Of a stretch of 64,000 nt of DNA, positions 8,531 through 17,193 are shown in pieces. The position numbers were made by a program, and so were the translations under genes. Within the stretch, counting starts at the first letter, position 1. Every line of letters begins with the position of its first letter. The notes under the pieces are model-generated. The model saw nothing but the letters and a program-made list of their open reading frames with translations. It was not told the DNA's origin and did no database searches. Source of the DNA: an uncultured Eubacteriales bacterium (GTDB lineage Bacteria > Bacillota > Clostridia > Christensenellales > CAG-917); NCBI GenBank assembly GCA_900544575.1, contig UQVO01000002.1, forward strand, positions 62,001 through 126,000, in the 5' to 3' direction.

Positions 8531-10273
8531 TCACCTCAGGAAATTGTCCTTTTTTCCGCCGAAAAACGACGTTCGCCGTTCCGTCGGCTTTGCCGCGGCG
8601 CGGTTTTCCCCTATGCGGTCGTAAAGGGGAACTCCTTTTTCGTAAAGGATGTAAAGCCCTGCGGCAGCGACTGCCGCCGCAACAACGGCTATCAGACACC
8701 AGTATATCGCTTTCACTCCCGCGCTGCCTATGTCGTCTTCCAACCCTGCGAGGAATATTCCCGCCACCATAAACAGTATCGCCGGCGCAATGCAAAGCAA
8801 TACGGGTATCATCGTTGCCATATTCCCGCCGATGTTGCTGCGCATATCCGACTGCGATTTCCAGTGCACGTTGCCTTTTTTGATGTCGTAGTAGATGTGA
8901 ATCGCGCTCGTTCCCGCGCAGAAAAGCAGCGTCGTCGCGGCTATCGCGACGGCCGCTCCGGGACCTATTCCGTACAGCGCCACCGCCAGCACGAGCATCA
9001 CGACCAAAGCGACCGCCGCCGTAATCAGCGCAAAAAGCAGTTTTGCGGTCACGGACGCTTTCGGGGAAATCGGCAGAAATTTGGAGATAAAGAAGGACTC
9101 CCCCTCTCTCGAATACGCGCTCATTGCCACCATATTTGTGCCGCACAGGAAAATGAGAGCGTAAAGCAGGATTATCCCCGCCATCATCATCTCTCCCGAT
9201 AGCTCGCTGCCCGACTGTTCGGCGTCGCCGCGTATGAAGAAGAACATCACCGCCATCACAATCGGCGCGAGGATAATGTTGGAAAACATTCCCATAGCCA
9301 TGGACGGGTTGCGCATTATGGAAAGGAAATCGCGCTTCATCAGTGCGGGGATAAGACGGGTTTTGCGGAAAGCGGCTTTCCCTTTGCTCTCTTCGCGGTG
9401 AGCTTCCGTCTGCCGCACGGTAATTCTGCGGTAGAACAGCATCGCAAGCCCCACGGATACCAGCGCCAGCCCCGCCCATATGCCGACCGATATGCCGAAG
9501 TTTTTCGCCGCGTCGATTCCGAGACACATCGAAAGCAGCGCGCGGTTGGGATACATCACGTCGGAAAGCAAGGCAAGCCCGTCGAGGACTCCCTGCGAAA
9601 TTCCCTCACCGCTTTGTCCGAAGCCCTCGGTGTTGACGAAAAACATAAACACCATATAGGCGACCATAAGCACTATGTAGAAAAACAGCGAAAAGAGGGT
9701 TTTCACCACGGAACGGCCTTTGAGATAAGTGCCTATCCACATCACGGGCATCGAAAACAGCACCACTATGAACAGCGGCAGCAGCGGCGCGGCAAGGATA
9801 ATCACCGCAATGAGCGGGAAAAATCCGTAAAACATCGGATTTCCGAACGCGGCATACGTCACCGAAACGGTGAGCAGCGTCGGCAGCAGGAATACGGCGG
9901 CGGTTTTGAGCGCGCCGATGTACACAAGCAGCAGTTTCGCAAAAAAGACTGCGGTCGGCGACACGGGCAGCGAAGAAAGGAAAGCTCCGTCCTCTGCCGA
10001 GTACAGCGTGCCGAGCACGGACGGCATCATCATAAACAGGATGAAGAGCTGAACGGCGGAAAGTATCGCGTTCAGGAGCGTCATCGCCGAATAGCGCGTG
10101 GTAAGCTGCGCGGCGGCAAAACCCAGCATAACGCAGATGAGCACCACGAGCGGCAGCATGGAAAGTATCATCACCGTGGACTGCGGCAGTTTGCGCTTTC
10201 CGGTATTAACCTCTTTTTCCACGGCGTAACGGTTGCGGTACAGCACGCGGAATACAGTCAGAAAATCTTTCAT
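8531..10273 (-). CDS. ABC exporter permease, multi-spanning
   Basis: A 580-residue integral membrane protein with about a dozen hydrophobic segments spread across its length, in two halves separated by a charged loop (about 290-315). It resembles large ABC-2-type exporter permeases of unassigned substrate. Its ATG overlaps the stop codon of the upstream ATPase gene (TAATG), so the two proteins form one transporter. The substrate cannot be told from the sequence. The gene is followed after 4 bp by ruvX. Confidence 0.85.
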   Translation of the reverse strand: MKDFLTVFRVLYRNRYAVEKEVNTGKRKLPQSTVMILSMLPLVVLICVMLGFAAAQLTTRYSAMTLLNAILSAVQLFILFMMMPSVLGTLYSAEDGAFLSSLPVSPTAVFFAKLLLVYIGALKTAAVFLLPTLLTVSVTYAAFGNPMFYGFFPLIAVIILAAPLLPLFIVVLFSMPVMWIGTYLKGRSVVKTLFSLFFYIVLMVAYMVFMFFVNTEGFGQSGEGISQGVLDGLALLSDVMYPNRALLSMCLGIDAAKNFGISVGIWAGLALVSVGLAMLFYRRITVRQTEAHREESKGKAAFRKTRLIPALMKRDFLSIMRNPSMAMGMFSNIILAPIVMAVMFFFIRGDAEQSGSELSGEMMMAGIILLYALIFLCGTNMVAMSAYSREGESFFISKFLPISPKASVTAKLLFALITAAVALVVMLVLAVALYGIGPGAAVAIAATTLLFCAGTSAIHIYYDIKKGNVHWKSQSDMRSNIGGNMATMIPVLLCIAPAILFMVAGIFLAGLEDDIGSAGVKAIYWCLIAVVAAAVAAAGLYILYEKGVPLYDRIGENRAAAKPTERRTSFFGGKKDNFLR

Positions 10274-11040
10274 TATTCCGCAAAGGCGTCTTCGCCGTGT
10301 CCGCTTCCGTCGGCGTCTTCGCCGTCCGTGATTTTGAGGAAGAGTTCTTCAAGAGATTCGTCGAGTCCGCGGGTTTTGAGTTCCGCCAGCGTGCAGTCGG
10401 CGACGAGTTTCCCGTCGTCGATTATGCCCACTCTGTCGCAGACTTTCTCCACCACGTCGAGGACGTGAGAGCTGAAAAACACGCAGTTTCCTTTGTCGGC
10501 GTGCTCTCTCATCAGCTTTTTGAGATTGTACGACGACTTCGGGTCAAGCCCCGTCATGGGTTCGTCGAGTATCCACACCTTGGGCTCGTGAATGAGCGCT
10601 CCTATGATGTTGAGCTTCTGTTTCATTCCGTGGGAATAGGACTTAATCTGCCGTCCTATCGCTTCACGCAGGGCGAAAAGGTCGAGATATTTCTCCAATC
10701 TTTCCTGCCTTACGGAGGCGGGCACGTCGAAAACGTCGCACATAAAATTGACGAATTCCGTCCCCGTCAGCCCCTCGTACAGAACGTGGTCGTCGGAGAC
10801 GTAGCCGATTTGTCGCTTTGCGGCAATGGGGTCGTCTTTGAGGTTGATGCCGCAGACGGTGACGCTGCCGCGCTCGAAGCCGACAATGCCCGTAATGCAC
10901 TTGATTGTGGTGGATTTGCCTGCGCCGTTGGGGCCGATAAAGCCGTATATTTCCCCTTCGCGGATTTCCAGCGAAAGCGAATCGACGGAGGGTTTGGGAT
11001 TGCCCGTATAAGTTTTCGTCAAGTCGTGAATGATGAGCAT
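10273..11040 (-). CDS. ABC transporter ATP-binding protein
   Basis: A 255-residue ATPase subunit with Walker A GPNGAGKSTT (about residues 37-46), signature SYSHGMKQKL, Walker B VWILDEPMTGLDP and a switch His in FFSSHVLD. The C-terminal ~30 residues are acidic. It is of the ABC-2 exporter subclass (YxlF/BcrA-like) and pairs with the overlapping permease gene. A promoter (TTTACA-17-TATAAT) lies about 50 bp upstream of its start. Confidence 0.93.
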   Translation of the reverse strand: MLIIHDLTKTYTGNPKPSVDSLSLEIREGEIYGFIGPNGAGKSTTIKCITGIVGFERGSVTVCGINLKDDPIAAKRQIGYVSDDHVLYEGLTGTEFVNFMCDVFDVPASVRQERLEKYLDLFALREAIGRQIKSYSHGMKQKLNIIGALIHEPKVWILDEPMTGLDPKSSYNLKKLMREHADKGNCVFFSSHVLDVVEKVCDRVGIIDDGKLVADCTLAELKTRGLDESLEELFLKITDGEDADGSGHGEDAFAE

Positions 11041-11091
11041 ATCAGAGGTTGCGGCGGCGGAGTGATGTGGTTTTGTCGTGCCACCGAAAGA

Positions 11092-11120
11092 ATTATATGC
11101 AAAATTCGCCGCAATGTAAA
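11092..11120 (-). promoter_or_regulatory. Promoter of the ABC exporter-ruvX-DUF1292 run
   Basis: TTTACA (11120-11115), a 17-bp spacer and a perfect TATAAT (11097-11092) on the minus strand. Confidence 0.75.
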
Positions 11121-11218
11121 GGAAAACGCACCGCGTCGCGCGTACGAGAAAGGCGTCGACGCACGGTGACCGCGGCCGCCCGTGCCCACGCAGGCGCCGT
11201 CGCGGACACGGACAAGCG

Positions 11219-12619
11219 TCAGGGCTCGCTCGGCTTGTCGGGCAGCGTCACGACGATTTCGAGCGGAATTTGACCGAGTTTCACCCCCGGCACCCCTTTC
11301 ATCACGGTGCCGTTGACGGAAAGAGAGGGCTCGCCGCGCTCTATTTTCACCTTGTGCCGCACCCCGTTATGCCGCAAAACGCACTCGGCACTCATTATCT
11401 CACTCGGAAAATCGGGTGTTATCCGCAGTTCGTCCCCTTCTGCTGAAATGCCGAAATTTGCGCTGAAAGTTCTGCTTTTCGGCATAAAACTACTCTTGAT
11501 TTTGGCGTTTTTCAGAATACTTTTCTCTCTACCGCTCTGCCCGAACAGCATTTGCATCAATGTCGGCGAAGACAGCGCTCGGGCAAGCAGAAGCAAATCC
11601 CCGTCGAATCTGGCAAACACGACGCTGCCCTGTCCGAAAGGTATTCTCTTCACTTTGAAAGGCGGCATTTTGCCGTAATCGCCGTAGTTTTCGAGCCTTA
11701 CCGCATAGGCGTATTCGTCCAGATTTTCCGTCGTGCTGAGTTCTCCCAGCTTTTGAAGAAAAGCCGCTCTCGTTTCGGGAGGTGCGGAAGCAAAGGTGTC
11801 AAAGCGCGCAAGAATGCCGCACGGGTCGTAAAATGCCGAAAAATCGAAAATTGAGATATTGTCCAGCGAGTCGAATACGTTGTTCAGGCAGGCGCACAGG
11901 TCATCCGTGAGCGCGAGATACCTCTCGTCGAAGTTTTCGGTGTCGTATCCCATCTCCCCCGCGCAGAATTTGGAGAATATTACGCTGCCTTTCAGCCGTT
12001 TGCATTCGGCCGAGCGCGAGCGCAGCCGAGGGTGTTTTGCCGTGCGAAGCGCGGCGGCGCGTATGTCGTCGGTCACGGTGATTCGTTCGCACAAAAACGC
12101 CAGTTTTTTGCAGAGCGCGAAACGGAATGCCGTTTCCATTGCGTCGATTTCCTTGAACGTCAGCGTTCTGGCGGCATTGAACGCTTCCAGCATTTTCGCC
12201 GTCCTGTCTTCGCAGAATATATATCGCGAATGCGAAAGCGTCGCCTCCGCAATGATTACGCAGCGCGGAGTCCCGTTCACGGCAGGCAGGTCTTGCAGGA
12301 CTGAAAAATCCGTTTTCGTCAGCTTTTTCAGTTCCTCTTTTCTGTCCGCGAGCGTCAGAAAGAGCCGTCGGAGTTCCGTGTCGGAACATTCCGCATCCGT
12401 TCGCCTGAGGGCGCGCTTTATTTTGCGTTTGTACGGGGCGAAGCGTATCTCCTTTCCGCCGTCCGTCGGTGCGGGAAGAGAGCGCGCAAGCTCCTCTGCA
12501 AGCGCCGCAAACTCCTTTTCGTCGCACACAGAGCTGAACTCCTCTCTTTCCTTTTTGAGAGTCAGCAGAAAAATTATTATAAAAATCGCGGTCACTCCGC
12601 CCGCCACGGCGTATTCCAT
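11219..12619 (-). CDS. Hypothetical membrane-anchored protein
   Basis: A 466-residue protein I do not recognise. It has one N-terminal hydrophobic helix (about residues 4-21) followed by Lys/Glu, so the bulk probably faces the cytoplasm or the outer face as a tethered domain. The rest is soluble and of mixed composition, with no nucleotide-binding or metal motif that I can identify. The last ~90 residues are beta-rich. The start at 12619 has only a weak ribosome site. Base composition matches the neighbours. It lies alone between the ABC exporter operon and RNase P RNA. Confidence 0.75.
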   Translation of the reverse strand: MEYAVAGGVTAIFIIIFLLTLKKEREEFSSVCDEKEFAALAEELARSLPAPTDGGKEIRFAPYKRKIKRALRRTDAECSDTELRRLFLTLADRKEELKKLTKTDFSVLQDLPAVNGTPRCVIIAEATLSHSRYIFCEDRTAKMLEAFNAARTLTFKEIDAMETAFRFALCKKLAFLCERITVTDDIRAAALRTAKHPRLRSRSAECKRLKGSVIFSKFCAGEMGYDTENFDERYLALTDDLCACLNNVFDSLDNISIFDFSAFYDPCGILARFDTFASAPPETRAAFLQKLGELSTTENLDEYAYAVRLENYGDYGKMPPFKVKRIPFGQGSVVFARFDGDLLLLARALSSPTLMQMLFGQSGREKSILKNAKIKSSFMPKSRTFSANFGISAEGDELRITPDFPSEIMSAECVLRHNGVRHKVKIERGEPSLSVNGTVMKGVPGVKLGQIPLEIVVTLPDKPSEP

Positions 12620-12774
12620 ACCCGCGATTGTTGCCGTTTTCGCGGGGATTTATTCTTGTAAACCGCGGGGCGCATTCACTTGCGCGGATTGACGGTAGTT
12701 TTTGCCTTGCATTTTGTGTATGATGAAACAACACTTTGCCGATTGCGGAAGTCGCCGACGGAAAAGCGTCGCGC

Positions 12775-12815
12775 ATAAAAAATCCCCGCAAAAAGGCTTG
12801 GTCTTTTTGCGGGGG
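12775..12815 (-). terminator. Rho-independent terminator of rnpB
   Basis: Minus-strand stem CCCCGCAAAAA / TTTTTGCGGGG with a 9-nt loop, followed by ATTTTTT. It lies directly after the RNase P RNA 3' end. Confidence 0.9.
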
Positions 12816-12818
12816 CGT

Positions 12819-13135
12819 GCGAGCATAGTCTGTAAGCCGAGTTCTGTCTTGGGCGGCGATCTATCTTGACCGTACGTTGCCGTGCGGTTCCAGCGGACGG
12901 GAGCTTGCGGGCCGCATTTCACGCTCCTTTCTTGCACCGGGTGGGGTTTACATCGCGCCTCGTCGCCGATTTGCGGGTGAGCTCTTACCTCGCCTTTCCA
13001 TCCTTACCCTTGCGGGCGGTTTTTTTCTGTTGCACTTTCCTTGAAGTCGCCTTCACAGGCAGTTAACCTGCACCCTTGCCCTGCGGTGCTCGGACTTTCC
13101 TCACGTTTCCGTGCCGCCGTCCGACTATCTCGCTC
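12819..13135 (-). ncRNA. rnpB: RNase P RNA (A-type)
   Basis: About 317 nt, the catalytic RNA that matures tRNA 5' ends. The minus strand contains the universally conserved blocks GAGGAAAGTCCGAGC near the 5' end, GGTGCAGGTTAACTGCC, AAGTGCAACAGA, GTAAACCCCACCCGG and the closing GACAGAACTCGGCTTACAG. The ends pair as a P1 helix (GCGAG-ATAGTC with GACTATGCTCGC, one bulge). The ends are inferred from this helix, the promoter and the terminator. Confidence 0.95.
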
Positions 13136-13139
13136 AATC

Positions 13140-13168
13140 ATTTAATCACAAAAAAACCGCCCGCGCAA
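13140..13168 (-). promoter_or_regulatory. Promoter of rnpB
   Basis: TTGCGC (13168-13163), a 17-bp spacer and TTAAAT (13145-13140). The predicted start point coincides with the RNase P RNA 5' end. Confidence 0.7.
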
Positions 13169-13278
13169 GGGATTTCGGCACCGCATTTGCAAAATTCGCA
13201 CTCCCAACCGCCCTTTTTCGGTCTTTATTCTTTCGGATTGCTTTATCCGCAAGGCGGCAAAGGGCGCCGGGGCAAAAC

Positions 13279-13306
13279 AAAACCGACGTGACAACGCGTC
13301 GGTTTT
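13279..13306 (-). terminator. Terminator after recN
   Basis: Minus-strand stem AAAACCGACG / CGTCGGTTTT with an 8-nt loop, followed by GTTTTG. It closes the OLE-oapA-tlyA-nadK-argR-recN run. Confidence 0.75.
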
Positions 13307-13330
13307 GAAAGCCAACGGTCGATTGCCGCT

Positions 13331-15025
13331 TTATTTTGCCAAGGATTTTTTGTAATCCGCCGCCCACTTTTTCATTTCGAGCGCGTGAGGAACGGCGTGC
13401 GAAGAATAGTCGTTGCCGCCGATGAGTCTTGCAATCTCGTCCGTGTCGTCTTCAAGCAGCGTAAGATGTGTGAGGGTCTTGCCCTCTTCGACGGATTTGG
13501 CTATCAGGAAGTGGCTGTCCGCCATTGCGGCAAGACTCGGCATATGCGTGATTGCGATGACCTGTCTTGCGCGGGAGATGTTGCACATTTTCTCCGCGAC
13601 GACCGCCGAAATGTGTCCCGAAATGCCCGTGTCGATTTCGTCGAAAACCATTGTGCCTATACTGTCTATTCCCGCAACGATGTTTTTGAGCGCAAGCATA
13701 AAGCGCGACATTTCGCCGCCCGATATGATTTTGGCGAGAGGTTTGAGAGGTTCGCCCACGTTTGGCGAAATGAGGAATTCCACACGGTCGCCGCCGCTTT
13801 CTCCGACTGCGTCGGGCGCATAGTCGCAGTTTATCTGCACTTTGAAAGTCGTGCCGCCCATTCCGAGGTCGCCGAGTTCCTTGGTCATCGAGCGTTCGAA
13901 CGCTTCCGCCGCGGTGCGGCGCAGCGCACCCAGTTTCTCCGCCGCCGCCGAAAGACTTTTGCCCGTGGATGCGATTTCTTTTTCCAGCTCCGCCGTGCGT
14001 TCGGCCGCGTTGGCGAGTTCGTCCGCCTCTTTCGCCGCTTTTTCGTAAAACGCGCGTACCGCGGCGTAACTCCCGCCGTATTTTCTCTGGATGTTTCTGA
14101 CGAGTTCAAGCCTTTCCTCGACCTCGTCCGCGCTCTTTGCGTCGAAATCCAACTCCCGCATCATATCTCCGACCGTTTCGCTGATGTCCGCAATCTCGGT
14201 TTTCGCCGCGTCCAGTCTTTCGCAAAGCGGGTCGATGTTTTTATCGTATGCGGAGATGGAAGCAAGACTGCCTGCCGCCGCTTTGATGCTGCCGCTCACC
14301 GACGCACCGTCGTAGCCGTCGAGAATGTTTCTCGCCGAGGAAAGCGCCGACAGCAGTTTTTCGGTGTTGCGGATGCGCTTGCGCTTATCGAGAAGGTCGT
14401 CTTCCTCGCCTTCCGCAATGTCTGCGCGCTCTATCTCTTCGAGCTGAAAACGCAGGATGTCGAGGCGTCTTTCGCGTTCGCTTTCGTCGCCGAAGCGCGC
14501 ATATTCTTCTTTGAGCGTGCGGTATTTTCCGAAGAGCGCCGCGACCGTCTCTTTTGCGGACGCGATGTCCGCTCCGCCCATTCCGTCCAGCATCCCTTCG
14601 TGGTTCGAGGGTTTGACGAGCGACTGATGCTCGTGCTGTCCGTGGATGTCCACCAGCAGTTCCGTCAGCCCTTTCAGGACGGAAAGCGTGGTCAGTCTTC
14701 CGTTTATGCGGCATTCGTTTTTTCCGTCCGCGCTCATTTTTCTGCGGATGAGCAGAATTTCTTCCGCGTCTATGCCGACGCCTTCGAGATACTCCGCAAC
14801 CTGCGGCGTGAGATAATCGGAAAAAACCGCCTCCACGGCGGCGAAATCCGTCCCGTAACGTATGAGGGAACGGTCGGCTCTCTCGCCGAGCACGAAATTC
14901 AGCGCGTCGATAATCAAAGACTTGCCCGCGCCCGTTTCACCGCTCAGGATGTTGAGGTTTGCGCCGAGGGAAAGCTCCAATTTGTCTATGAGCGCGATGT
15001 TCTGCACCGTAACGGACGCAATCAT
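13331..15025 (-). CDS. recN: DNA repair protein RecN
   Basis: A 564-residue SMC-like ATPase of double-strand-break repair. Walker A is LSGETGAGKSLIIDAL (about residues 29-44). Long central coiled coils span about 160-370. The ABC signature is IISGGEMSRFMLALK, Walker B is MVFDEIDTGISG, and AITHMPSLAAMAD follows. The length is typical. Its ATG overlaps the argR stop (ATGA). The argR-recN pairing is conserved in Firmicutes and here belongs to the OLE-associated cluster. Confidence 0.96.
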   Translation of the reverse strand: MIASVTVQNIALIDKLELSLGANLNILSGETGAGKSLIIDALNFVLGERADRSLIRYGTDFAAVEAVFSDYLTPQVAEYLEGVGIDAEEILLIRRKMSADGKNECRINGRLTTLSVLKGLTELLVDIHGQHEHQSLVKPSNHEGMLDGMGGADIASAKETVAALFGKYRTLKEEYARFGDESERERRLDILRFQLEEIERADIAEGEEDDLLDKRKRIRNTEKLLSALSSARNILDGYDGASVSGSIKAAAGSLASISAYDKNIDPLCERLDAAKTEIADISETVGDMMRELDFDAKSADEVEERLELVRNIQRKYGGSYAAVRAFYEKAAKEADELANAAERTAELEKEIASTGKSLSAAAEKLGALRRTAAEAFERSMTKELGDLGMGGTTFKVQINCDYAPDAVGESGGDRVEFLISPNVGEPLKPLAKIISGGEMSRFMLALKNIVAGIDSIGTMVFDEIDTGISGHISAVVAEKMCNISRARQVIAITHMPSLAAMADSHFLIAKSVEEGKTLTHLTLLEDDTDEIARLIGGNDYSSHAVPHALEMKKWAADYKKSLAK

Positions 15026-15477
15026 GGACGCAGAATTTCCTCCAATTTTTCCGCTACGAGAGCCGCGTTTTCGATTTCGTCCACGGCCACGAAAATGGTG
15101 TTGTCCCCCGCTATGACGCCGAGAATGCAGTCCATATTCATACGGTCTATGGTTTCGGCAGCCGCGTTTGCGGACCCCGTTTCGGTCTTTATGACGACAA
15201 GGTTTTCCGCCGCGCGTATGGAAAGCACGGTGTTGCGGAAGACGCTGATAAAGCGTTCCGCTTTCGTATCCTTGCGCGGCTGCGCGGTGTAGCGGTATCC
15301 TTTGCCGTCTGCCGCAGTCGTCTTGATAAGGTTCATATCGCGGATGTCGCGCGATACGGTCGCCTGCGTCACGGAAAACCCTTCCGCCGCAAGCCTTGTC
15401 ACAAGTTCTTCCTGCGTATCCACGTCATATGCCGCAATTATGTCGAGTATCTTGCGCTGACGCGCTTCTCTGCTCAC
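15022..15477 (-). CDS. argR: Arginine repressor ArgR/AhrC
   Basis: A 151-residue transcription factor that senses arginine as a hexamer. The N-terminal winged helix carries the recognition stretch VTQATVSRDIRDMNLIK. The C-terminal arginine-binding domain has GVIAGDNTIFVAVD. The GTG start is supported by GGAGGT nine bases upstream, and it overlaps the nadK stop as GTGA. Palindromic AT-rich sites with TGCATAAAAT-like cores upstream of nadK (16349-16472) may be its own operators. Confidence 0.94.
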   Translation of the reverse strand: MSREARQRKILDIIAAYDVDTQEELVTRLAAEGFSVTQATVSRDIRDMNLIKTTAADGKGYRYTAQPRKDTKAERFISVFRNTVLSIRAAENLVVIKTETGSANAAAETIDRMNMDCILGVIAGDNTIFVAVDEIENAALVAEKLEEILRP

Positions 15478-16292
15478 GATTCCGTCACCTCCGCCGATTG
15501 CGCCAGACCCCATCTGTTCATTTTGTCCAGCAGTTTTTCGTAAAATCCTCTGCCGCCCGCGTCGATGAAAGGTGCGCTGACGGCGGCTTTTTTTACTTTG
15601 ACCACGGATTTCGCGCCGAGTTCCGCCGCGGCGGCGCCGTCGACCACAAGCAATGAGAGGTCGCCCGCGATTATGCGCAGCTCGATGAGTGCGTTTGCCC
15701 CGACGACGAGAGGACGGGAATGCAGGGTGTGGGGACACACCGCGTTTACGGTCAGCGCGTCGAGGTCGGGCGCAAGCACGGGACCACCCGCGGAAAGCGA
15801 ATACGCAGTCGAACCCGTGGGGGTCGCAACTATCATACCGTCGCTTCTGTACGCGTCGGCAAACTGCCCGTCCACATAAAGTTCGACGCTGACGGGGCGT
15901 GTGGTTGCGCTTTTTACGACGATGTCGTTGAGAGCGAGAAATTTGCCCTTTTCCGTTGTGCATTCGAGGAGCATACGGTGCACTGCCTTTCCGTGCAGAA
16001 GAGCTTCCGCGATGTCGTCGGGCTTCGCTTCCGCGTCGAACTGCGTGAGAAAACCGAGATTTCCGCAGTTCACCCCGACGAGGGGAACATTCGCGCGTGC
16101 CGCGCGCACCGCGGCTTCCAGCATAGTGCCGTCGCCGCCGAAGGCAAGCAGCCTTTGGCAGTCTGCGGGCACGGCTTCGTCGGCGGAAATCTCTTTCAGC
16201 GCGAAATCTCCGCGTGCGGAAAGCGCCGCGAGCACGGCGTTCCTGACAGGATGGCAAACGAGCGTTGATTTTGTAAAAACAGCGATTTTCAT
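15474..16292 (-). CDS. nadK: NAD kinase
   Basis: A 272-residue enzyme that phosphorylates NAD to NADP. The diagnostic GGDGT motif occurs as AFGGDGTMLEA, followed by FLALNDIVVK (the NE/ND site) and PTGSTAYSLSAGGP. Length and order fit. It heads the nadK-argR-recN part of the operon behind its own promoter (16316-16344), and its stop overlaps the argR GTG start. Confidence 0.96.
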   Translation of the reverse strand: MKIAVFTKSTLVCHPVRNAVLAALSARGDFALKEISADEAVPADCQRLLAFGGDGTMLEAAVRAARANVPLVGVNCGNLGFLTQFDAEAKPDDIAEALLHGKAVHRMLLECTTEKGKFLALNDIVVKSATTRPVSVELYVDGQFADAYRSDGMIVATPTGSTAYSLSAGGPVLAPDLDALTVNAVCPHTLHSRPLVVGANALIELRIIAGDLSLLVVDGAAAAELGAKSVVKVKKAAVSAPFIDAGGRGFYEKLLDKMNRWGLAQSAEVTES

Positions 16293-16315
16293 AATCCGAA
16301 TTCCGTCTGCGTAAG

Positions 16316-16344
16316 ATTATACATTGCCGCGGAATATAATTCAA
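16316..16344 (-). promoter_or_regulatory. Promoter of nadK-argR-recN
   Basis: TTGAAT (16344-16339), a 17-bp spacer and a perfect TATAAT (16321-16316), about 25 bp before nadK. An AT-rich inverted repeat lies directly upstream. Confidence 0.75.
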
Positions 16345-16348
16345 GCGA

Positions 16349-16381
16349 TTGATGCATAAAATATGCCATATTTTATATCAA
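16349..16381. promoter_or_regulatory. AT-rich inverted repeat, possible ArgR operator
   Basis: TTGATGCATAAAATATG is followed one base later by CATATTTTATATCAA, which is its reverse complement with two bases missing. It abuts the -35 of the nadK-argR-recN promoter. Related cores TTTTATGCAC (16409-16418) and TGCATAAAATGCC (16460-16472) lie nearby. The half-site resembles Firmicutes ARG boxes (TGAAT/ATTCA type) only partly; assignment to ArgR is inferred from context. Confidence 0.45.
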
Positions 16382-16485
16382 AAGACAAATTATAAGGTTT
16401 TGAGAGAATTTTATGCACGAAGACGGAGATTTATGAAGACTTGACGTATAAATATAAACTGCATAAAATGCCGCGGCGCGGCGTT

Positions 16486-17193
16486 TCACTTGCGCAGATA
16501 CAGCAGATATTCCGTGTTTTTGTCGGACGACGAAACTTTTGTCGGAGTGACGCCCAAGACTTCGAAGCCGCATTCCCGTGCGGCGGACTTCACGCTTTCG
16601 AGCGCCGAAAGTCTGTCCTTTTCCGAAAGCACTATTCCCTTTTTGCTCAACGCGCGTTTTCCCGCTTCGAACTGCGGTTTGACCAGCACCACGGCTTCGC
16701 CGCCCTTGCGGAGCACGCCGTAAAACGCGGGCAGGACCAGTTTGAGCGAGATGAAGCTCAGGTCGGCGGAGAGGAAATCCTTGTCGCCGTAAGGCGGAAG
16801 TTCGCGTGCGTTTGCGCGGAGAAACGTGACGCGGGGGTCACCCGAGAGTTTTTCCGGAAGAGCGCACTCCCCCACATCGACCGCAAGCACGCTCTTTGCC
16901 CCGTGTCTGAGCAGGAAGTCGGTGAAACCGCCGTTCGAGCACCCTATATCGGCGCAGTCGAGCCCCGAAACCGCGAATCCGAACACGCGGTGCGCCTCTT
17001 CGATTTTGTACGCGCCCTGCGAGGCGTAGTCCTCGTCGGAAAGTATCTCGACTTTGTCGCTTTCCGCGACGTCGGCGGCAGGTTTGAGAATTTGTCTGCC
17101 GTTGACGGCGACCCTTCCTCGCAGAATGAGATTTTCCGCATACGTCCGCGAGCGCAGTCCGAATTCCGTTTGAAGAAATTTGTCAAGTCGCAT
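16486..17193 (-). CDS. tlyA: TlyA family rRNA 2'-O-methyltransferase (S4-FtsJ)
   Basis: A 235-residue protein starting MRLDKFLQTEF. An S4 RNA-binding domain (residues 1-60, RAYENLILRGRVAVNG-type pattern) is followed by an FtsJ/RrmJ methyltransferase with SAM motif DIGCSNGGFTDFLL. Catalytic-type Lys and Asp lie in DLSFISLKLV and VLVKPQFEAG. TlyA (YqxC) 2'-O-methylates rRNA and can have haemolysin-like annotation. Upstream in-frame ATGs exist, but this start matches the family N-terminus and overlaps the end of the preceding gene by 11 bases. tlyA beside argR-recN is conserved, including in OLE RNA clusters. Confidence 0.93.
   Translation of the reverse strand: MRLDKFLQTEFGLRSRTYAENLILRGRVAVNGRQILKPAADVAESDKVEILSDEDYASQGAYKIEEAHRVFGFAVSGLDCADIGCSNGGFTDFLLRHGAKSVLAVDVGECALPEKLSGDPRVTFLRANARELPPYGDKDFLSADLSFISLKLVLPAFYGVLRKGGEAVVLVKPQFEAGKRALSKKGIVLSEKDRLSALESVKSAARECGFEVLGVTPTKVSSSDKNTEYLLYLRK

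Noticed and set aside
13385..15292. 635-codon plus-strand open frame opposite recN
   Set aside because: It lies wholly antisense to recN and argR, both well supported, with no ribosome site or recognisable motif.
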